Shown in pieces: positions 57,285 to 64,000 of a DNA stretch of 64,000 bases. A model generated the notes under the pieces. The model ran no database searches and was not told where the DNA came from. It worked only from the letters and a program-made list of their open reading frames with translations. The first letter of the stretch is position 1. Each line of letters starts with the position of its first letter. This DNA is from Romanomermis culicivorax (Eukaryota > Nematoda > Enoplea > Mermithida > Mermithidae), in contig CAWUHX010000029.1 of assembly GCA_963922205.1 (NCBI GenBank), positions 744,001-808,000 on the forward strand, given 5' to 3'. The position numbers and the translations under genes are program-made.

Positions 57285-58112
57285 TGCACTGTATCAAAGA
57301 TGTGGGGTACCCTGAAACGAGCAATATAAGTATACAGATATGGGCCTTAAAATCAACAGTTTCTGCAAATTTGAAAAAAACATGTACAAATAGGCAACAA
57401 CATCCCTCTGAATCTTGAGCCTAAAATCTAGATATTTTGTAGGTATGCATGGGGCCGAATTTCATCAGTGAATCTTCAATGATATGAGGATGTCATTGCA
57501 TCAAACATTTGCCTTAGGCTTTTGAAAACCAAGCTGTTTTCGGTATCAAAAGTTGTTTTCCATATCACCGGCATCAAAAAGAGAATATACACTATTTCAC
57601 TGATATAATGTTGATGTTATTGTAAAATTTTGAAGACGTCAGGTTATTAGTCAAAGGACATATGGTTCGGATAACCTGAATGACAATACTCAAAGGATAG
57701 AGAACTTTTCGCCTGTTTGAAGGTGATGTACTTCTGGTTCGTAGATTCTGCACCATCTTTTCAGCATATTTGCAGCATTCATGGTCAACAATATTTTGTA
57801 CACCTTCATTTTTAGATTAGGCTGATTACAAGTAGAGTGCCAAGGAAAGTTTTTACTCGAAGTTTGGATGAGTATCGTCTCATGCAGAGTAACCTGTTTA
57901 AAATTTCCTCATAAATTTACCGATGAAACTCGCCCCTAATGGCACCTACAAAATATCTAGATTTTGGGCCCAACAGTTTTTGAGATTCCAGGTGGGTTTT
58001 TGCCTATTTTGCATGTTTTTCTGAATTTGCACAGATCCTGTTGATTTGAAGGCTGGGGTTCCTGCACTTATAGTGCTCCTTTCAGGGTATGCTACATCTT
58101 TGGTACAGTGCA
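57285..58112. mobile_element. Foldback MITE with arms of about 200 bp
   Basis: TGCACTGTATCAAAGATGTG at the left end and its near complement at the right (ending TGGTACAGTGCA) open two arms of about 200 bp that match as inverted repeats with roughly 15-20 % difference by eye, including AAAATCTAGATATTTTGTAGG. The 828-bp unit has no coding. The target duplication is unclear. Confidence 0.7.
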
Positions 58113-58391
58113 CATTGCTGTAAGATTATGTCAGAGGGTCAATTCCTCTGACCTTTGGTCCTCTAATTACCTCATTTTCATTTCCTAAAGTCTCTTTGTT
58201 GTTAAAGTATTTCCATTTATCATTAAGTAAACAAACCGATAAAACGGTTTGTGTCACACATATTTTTGGTCTAAAACAAATAAATGGTGGGCGCGAAAGT
58301 TTTGCATGCTACTTGCAAGTTGATGTTAGGCGCGTTGCAGTGTATTTTTTCATTCTTATTATTTGTCTTATGATTCTTGGTCATTTTTATT
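58113..58391. other. Spacer before Gypsy-2
   Basis: No feature. The base composition changes at about 58250 towards less AT-rich sequence. Confidence 0.35.
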
Positions 58392-58978
58392 TGTCGTCGG
58401 AGAAGCGTCTCCTTTTGCATATTATTGTCATTCTATCCGAAGGATCGGACGCTTCGTGAATACTCGCGGTGACTCAGGAAAGAACGTGGTCGCATTCGCC
58501 GCTTTCGTTTATTGTGTATTTTGGGTTTTGTGTCGCAGATCTGCCTTGAGGGATTATGCGGCCTGAGTAGTTTTCGACGTTCAATTTTGATCAAGACAAG
58601 TAGTGAGTTGGTGTTCCGGAGTCAGGTAGATTGTTTCCGTCTTTTGACAAGTTTCAGCTTAGGCCGTGGACTAAGATATCCTGAAGTCCCTGTGGCTCTG
58701 TGCACAGGGACGAATAGAAGGATCAGCGAAGCAGGGAGGAGTCAGGGGTTTGTGTTCATGTATTTTGGCACTTTGCATATTCGTTTCTCACTTACTCTCA
58801 CTGTTGTATTTTACTACACTTTTCGTTTGCTCAAAATAAATATCTTCGTACATCAAGTCTCAGTTAACTGCAGTAGGATTGTAATTAGTACCGGGTTAGC
58901 ATCAGGGGCCGTACCAGATTGGATCTCCCAAGAACCACAGCTAGGTAGCTGAGGGCATACGAGCACTTCAATACGACA
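58392..58978 (+). repeat. Gypsy-2 5' LTR (inferred)
   Basis: TGTCGT at 58392 and ACGACA at 58978 are a 6-bp inverted repeat with TG...CA. One base after it comes TGGTGACTTGTACAGC, a candidate tRNA primer site sharing TGGTGAC with Gypsy-1. AATAAA lies at about 58837. The second LTR is beyond the window, so the left border rests on the end motif alone. Confidence 0.6.
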
Positions 58979-59006
58979 TTGGTGACTTGTACAGCTACAA
59001 AGGTAA

Positions 59007-60180
59007 ATGATGAAGAAATTATTGAAACCAAAATTAACGGTGCAGAAACAACCTGGAAGACGACCAAAAGTAACATTATCGCAAACCGAATTGACTAAAG
59101 AAGATCACGTTGAACGAATGGCAAATATGGAGGCAACAATCGAACAAGTAGCAAAGAAATTTGCAAATGTACCCGATGATCGCGACAAAGATCAAACTAT
59201 TGATGCGGAAACATATGATTACGCGGATCAGGGGATACAGATGTCCTCTGATTCAGTATCATCCTTCGAGAAAATTAGCTTACCTCCAGAAACGAATGTG
59301 GTATCATTTTACAATTCAAGATATACGCCTACAATACCGAAAAGTGACACTAAAATCGATATCGAAACAAAACTGAAGAACGAAACTGAAAGGACAACGA
59401 ACGGAAATATCCAGGATGAGGCCACTTTAGCCATCCTGGAATCAATGCAAAAAGCTGTTGACAAATTGACGAATGCCGTTAATGTAGAAAGAACGAAAGC
59501 GGCACTTCGGGAACAAGAAATACTCAAGCAACTCATGCGAGAAAGAGCAGAACGTAAGTTATGGGAAGAAAAGTTTCGGGAACAAGAACAGCAAAACTCA
59601 AGAAAGATCATGGAAGAAGTTGAGAAACAAATGCGGGAATTGATGAAGAAAATGGATAAGAGACCCGACGAAAGAATATTGAATCCCGGAGATATGGAAA
59701 TACTTCCGTCTGAACCGGTCAAGGACCATTTATACAGGAGTTTGGAAAGAAAAGTCAATTGGTTTGAAAACCATTTCGCCCAGGCCCAGGCTCAAGGTGC
59801 CCAACATCGAATGATTGAAGATGAAGTATCAATGATGTCATGGAATACCCGAACAGAACAACCCATATCTGGAGGCAACCCTCGAAATCGGCAAAAGTAT
59901 GGACGATATTGTGAAGATCCCGAAAAAAGAATGAAGATAATTTTGAGTCGAATGAAGAATAAAGAAATATCAGATAAAATGGAAGCCGTGGAAATACTTA
60001 ATTTTTTCGCCTGTTTGGAAGGCACATTTAAGCCTGAAGACACAGAAGACTTAAGAATTGAAGTACTCTGGCATTGCTGCGATTTTGAAACCTCAACGTA
60101 TGTGGACAAGAACGGCAGTTACGAAGAAGGAAAAGCAAGCGTCATTAGAATGATCCCCCCCCCCCCAAATGGACACTCCT
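59007..60180 (+). pseudogene. Gypsy-2 Gag, N-terminal part
   Basis: A 398-codon frame opening with a basic K-K-L-L-K-P-K start, then a long coiled coil (about residues 140-215, E/K/R/Q heptads), then the first half of a capsid with L-N-F-F-A-C-L-E. It leaves the true frame at a run of 12 C (60155-60166): the rest of the capsid continues in the next frame. The length of the C run could vary by slippage or sequencing error. Confidence 0.85.
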
Positions 60181-61398
60181 GCACTCAGAAGGGAGCTACA
60201 TGATATGAAAAAACGAAAAGGGGAGACTACAAAAGATTTTTTGCGACGAATAAAGACTTATGTCCATTTATTAAATTACGAAAAAACCGAAAATGAACGA
60301 AATCGAATTGTTATCGAAACATATTTTCACAAAGCCCCAGTGTATGTCCAAACTCGAATGGAAGGTCGGCTTCACGAATTCAAAAATATCGCCTCTTTGG
60401 CAGAATTCGTAAACAAATTGAAAGCCGATACCATGGCCTGGAAAGAATTTAGCGAAGAGCAAGAAGACGGCGAAAACGATCAGTTGAATCGAGTCTATGA
60501 AAATAGAAGATTTAATAATTTGCAAATTCATCAGCAAGATAGCAGTATCGGTCAACAACAACAAAATTCAAGGCCTCAGCAAATTTTTCCACCACCACCA
60601 GCATTTCAAAACCCTGTATCTCAACAAGATATTATGAAAATGGTCAATGATGCAATTAGGAATCAGGGCCCTCCAGCTCTTAATCATTGGGGAGTCAATA
60701 GTAATCCTAATAATATTCAATACAATAACTTACTTGATCGTGTTTTGGGAAATCCATATCCTCGACCATATTGTTCATACCATAAATCGAATAGCCACTC
60801 GTCCGAAAATTGTTTTATTCTCCACCCTGAGCTAATTCAACAAACGGATCAGGGGAGGTCGTGGAATCGTGGTAATAATTTTTATAATCAAAATTTTGAC
60901 CAGCGTGGCGGCTTTGTAAATTGTGGACGAGCCGGTTTTGTTAATTTCGGTCAACGGGCACCATATCATAATAAAAATGCGGAACAGAATTCAAATGTGG
61001 CCTATTATTATCGTCAAGGTAATGTCCCGCAGCCACCGCCAAATATTGTACCATCAACATCATCGCAACCGATCAATAACCCCCCGAATAATTCCATAAA
61101 TGTTATAAATTCACAGGAGGCTAAAAAACAAGATAAGCCAGAAATTATAGCCTTAGATGGAGTTCTTATAGAAAATTATGAGTTAAGCTTAGCGAATGTT
61201 ATCAATTCTACTTCAGAAGCGAAACCTAGACTCGCCAATGATAACGAACATCTATTTTTGGAAAATTTTCGCAAATGTCAACCATTATTAATACCCATTA
61301 ACATGCGCGGAGAAGAATTTAAAGCCCTAATCGATACTGGGAGCACAATCTTGCTTTATGAGGACAGATACAGCGTCGAGACTACTGAATACACCTAA
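60169..61398 (+). pseudogene. Gypsy-2 Gag, C-terminal part, with protease start
   Basis: Continues the capsid (L-R-R-E-L-H-D-M, then F-L-R-R-I-K-T-Y), a Q/N/P-rich linker, and one zinc-knuckle-like C-X2-H-X4-H-X4-C (C-S-Y-H ... N-C) instead of the usual C-X2-C type. At 61333 comes the protease active site, L-I-D-T-G-S-T. The frame is lost shortly after, at about 61350, where the next frame takes over. Confidence 0.85.
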
Positions 61399-62536
61399 GA
61401 CAAAATTTCCTATCTTAAATTCAGTAGTAACAGCTGTAGGAAAACGCGTAACAACATATGGTCCTACATTTATCTACGTTGGAACCAGTTTTGGAAATTT
61501 TCTGGCTAGATTCGCATTGCTAGATAACCTGAACGAAGGTATTATATTGGGTCTAGATTTTCTAACCCATCCTAGTATACAGGCATCTATTGATTTTCGA
61601 AAAGGCCACATGCGCCTAGCGAATATAGAAAGACAGATAATTAGTGAAACATTATTCGACGATGCGCAAATACCATCGCGGTTGCCAATTCCTACAAATC
61701 GGATGGTTTTAGATTATGTACCTATAAAGGAGGAAGTTAAGGAAGAGGATCTGCCTGAATTAGAAAGCGACGATGATCAAGAACAAGTAATACGAATTAC
61801 CGAAATGAATGAAGAAACTTTTATTTGGACAAAAAATGGGACATATATTCCCCCGAATACCACTTCTTTTGTGCAAGCTATGGTTTGGCCACAGAAAGAT
61901 TGGACAAAGGGTCCCATAGTGGTAGAAGAAATGGGGAAGAATACTTTATTCGACGTCGACACCTCAATCCTGGATGCCAAAGACAACAATTTTGGAATTC
62001 TACTCATAAATGAAATGAACAAAGGGATAAAATTGCGTAGCAATGAGTTGATAGCAAAATCCAAAACGAAATTCCTAGGGCCGGAATTCGATGAGAAAAT
62101 ACATCAACTTCAGACAGAACCTCAAATTCAACAGCAGAGCGAACCAGAATTCATCAAAATCGTGACGCAACTAGTGAAAGAATCGAGTATCGATCGAGAA
62201 GGGCAACAGCAACTTATGAATGTCCTACTCAAACATAGGCATGCATTCAGTATGAAAAACGATCCTTTGATGATGACCCACGAGGCACAACATAAAATCG
62301 ATACAGGAGACGCATTACCAGTTCAAAAACACTACTGGAGAGCTCCCATCATGCAAAGAGATATTATTCCTGAACATGTAAAGGATATGATGGAAAAAGG
62401 TGTCATTGAGCCCTCTAGAAGCCCTTGGGCTGCACCATTGTTTTTAGTGGGCAAGAAAGATGGCACGTGGAGACCAGTAGTTGATTACAGGGGAATTAAC
62501 CAAGTAACGAAAGACGATAAATTTCTGATACCATGA
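61358..62536 (+). pseudogene. Gypsy-2 protease end and RT start
   Basis: 392 codons: protease second half with [11 protein letters not shown], an acidic linker, then the RT fingers with [15 protein letters not shown] and D-Y-R-G-I-N-Q. Ends at TGA 62534-62536, inside the well-conserved P-x-I-D-D region, so the stop is a break in RT, not a natural end. Confidence 0.88.
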
Positions 62537-63613
62537 ATTGACGACTATTTAGACGCGTTAGGAGGTGCACGATATTTTTCGACTTTGGATTTAAAGTCCG
62601 GGTACAGGGAGGTGCCAATGCACTCCGAATCGAAGGAAAAGACAGCATTTATATGCCAAGACGGTCTTTTCCAATTCAAAGTAATGCCATTCGGGCTTAA
62701 AAATGCTCCCGCAGAATTTCAGCATCTCATGGAGCGAATTCTATACCCTTATGTATGGAAAATATGTTTGGTATACATCGACCATGTGATAATTTTTTCA
62801 AGAACCATGGAGGAGCATCTGGAAAACCTAGAAACCATATTTCGATGTCTGACAAATGCAAACCTTACATTGAAACATGACAAATGTTCCTTTATGCCAG
62901 CCAGTGTAAAATTTTTAGGCCACATATTGGACAAAAACGGAATGTCAGTTGATCCACAGAAAATAGAAGCAGTTAGAAGTTTCAAAGTACCTAAATCCAT
63001 CAAGCAGCTACAGAAGTTCTTGGGATTAGTACAATGGTCCAAACGTTTCATACATAACTTAGCTTTCATCGCCCAGCCTTTATTTAAAGCCCTCGTAAAG
63101 AAGAATAGGAAGGAGAACTTTGAACTTTCAGAAGAACAGTTAACAGCTTTTGAAGGTGTAAAAAACGCCCTAATGACAGCACCCTTCCTTCGGTATCCAG
63201 TGTTTGATGGATCAGCGAAATTTATGATTCAGACTGATGCCTCAGGAACAGCGATAGGTGCGATTTTGTATCAGGAAACACAAAATGATCGCTGGACAAT
63301 AGCCTATTCGAGTAGAGTTTTAAATGACGCCAAAACAAGATATTCCACAACGGAAAGAGAGTGTCTAGCCGTAGTCTATGGGTTCAAGCAATACCGACAT
63401 TACGTTATGGGGTTTAGGGTCACAATCAGAACAGATCATAAACCACTTACGTGGCTTTCGGCGGAAAAACAACAGAATCAAAGGTTGCTGAAATGGGCCT
63501 TATATCTCGGACAATTTAACTATACATTTGAATATGTCATGGGACGTGATAATGCATTCGCAGATTTCTTATCACGCTCCGAGGAGAAAGAAAAGATCCG
63601 AAGCAAAAAGTGA
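62537..63613 (+). pseudogene. Gypsy-2 RT palm and RNase H
   Basis: The same frame goes on: F-S-T-L-D-L-K-S-G-Y with the first catalytic aspartate, P-F-G-L-K-N-A-P, then Y-I-D-H at 62774-62785 where Y-x-D-D is required. RNase H follows (T-D-A-S, E-R-E, R-T-D-H-K-P-L) and ends near D-F-L-S-R. TGA at 63611-63613. The histidine at the second metal-binding aspartate predicts a dead polymerase. Confidence 0.9.
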
Positions 63614-64000
63614 GAAAGTAACGAAGAAATTGAGGACAAAAATGTGAGTACGGAACCGGAATGCATGGCAGTAACGCGAGCCATGATGAAACAGATGCTT
63701 GAACCCGAGACACAAGAAACATTTATCAATCCTCCACCGCCGACTCAACAAGAAATAGATCAAACGCCAGAGGAAGCGAAAAAGGAGTCGAAATTATTTT
63801 CTCTGGAATTGATTAAGAAACAACATCGACTAGATTCAAAATTGGTGGATATTTTTCGGAATATTGGCGAAAATAGTTCCAAAAAATACTTTAACAGTTT
63901 TCACTTAGAAAACGGGGTATTATACCGAGAAAATATCCACAAAAAAAATCAATTAGTAATCCCCTCGAAGCTTAGACACCTTGTTATACATCAATATCAT
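63614..64000 (+). pseudogene. Gypsy-2 linker and integrase start (cut)
   Basis: The frame continues after the TGA as an acidic, P/E/Q-rich linker and then reaches F-H-L-E-N-G-V-L-Y-R and L-R-H-L-V-I-H-Q-Y-H, the first part of the H-H-C-C zinc finger of Gypsy integrases. The window ends here. Confidence 0.8.

Larger units (their letters stand above)
58392..64000 (+). mobile_element. Gypsy-2: plus-strand Ty3/Gypsy element, cut by the window
   Basis: LTR, primer site, gag, protease, RT, RNase H and the beginning of integrase follow in Ty3/Gypsy order. At least four breaks are visible: frame changes at about 60155-60170 and 61350, TGA at 62534-62536 and TGA at 63611-63613. The RT active site is also altered. 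The right end is outside the window. Confidence 0.9.

Noticed and set aside
59309..59758. 149-codon minus-strand frame
   Set aside because: Antisense to the coiled coil of Gypsy-2 Gag; the serine-rich product is the usual mirror of E/K-rich coding.
1..64000. tRNA genes
   Set aside because: No B-box-like GGTTCGANNCC with a matching fold was found on either strand; the TGG-starting primer sites in the LTR elements are only complements of tRNA ends.
1..64000. Bacterial contamination or prophage
   Set aside because: GT-AG introns, LTR, hAT and Harbinger elements throughout are consistent only with animal nuclear DNA.

Overview
The window is nuclear DNA from an animal. It is AT-rich, its genes are split by GT-AG introns, and most of it is transposable elements. 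The phylum cannot be fixed from this sequence. No tRNA, rRNA, CRISPR array or bacterial operon was recognised.

Region 1 (1-30173) is one minus-strand host gene, read from right to left. Seven exons with matching splice phases give about 504 codons and continue past the left edge. The protein resembles CCDC66, a ciliary/centrosomal coiled-coil protein. Its introns, up to about 10 kb, are packed with non-autonomous DNA transposons: a hAT-like family with CATACATGTAA ends (here hAT-A), a CAGGC-ended hAT family (hAT-B), a CATAG-ended relative (hAT-C), a CAGGGTTCATACA element (hAT-D), Harbinger/Tourist MITEs, foldback elements and a 248-bp tandem array. Several 8-bp or 3-bp target duplications are exact.

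Region 2 (30.2-35.2 kb) lies upstream of that gene. It holds a weak plus-strand first exon, a 213-bp MITE, and an apparently intact PIF/Harbinger transposon (31445-35214) with a two-exon transposase and a divergent two-exon Myb/SANT gene.

Region 3 (35323-44408) is a complete minus-strand Ty3/Gypsy element (Gypsy-1), with 745/733-bp LTRs and a CCAG target duplication. Its order is gag, zinc knuckles, an envelope-like glycoprotein, then protease-RT-RNaseH-integrase. The glycoprotein lies between gag and pol, not after pol. Several nonsense codons and frame changes break the element.

Region 4 (45286-50450) is bounded by a perfect 13-bp inverted repeat with palindromic iterons. It encloses plus-strand exons of a multi-copy SAMD3-like gene family. 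Region 5 (50.9-55.0 kb) is a graveyard: a retropepsin fragment, a hAT transposase tail, MITEs, and an integrase tail with its 3' LTR (Gypsy-3). Region 6 (55.0-58.4 kb) is non-coding apart from an 828-bp foldback MITE. Region 7 (58392-64000) is the 5' part of a decayed plus-strand Gypsy element (Gypsy-2) that runs off the window.

The two observations most worth following are the gag-env-pol order of Gypsy-1, and a 13-base hairpin (GGCGC-GAA-GCGCC) embedded in several otherwise different repeat families.
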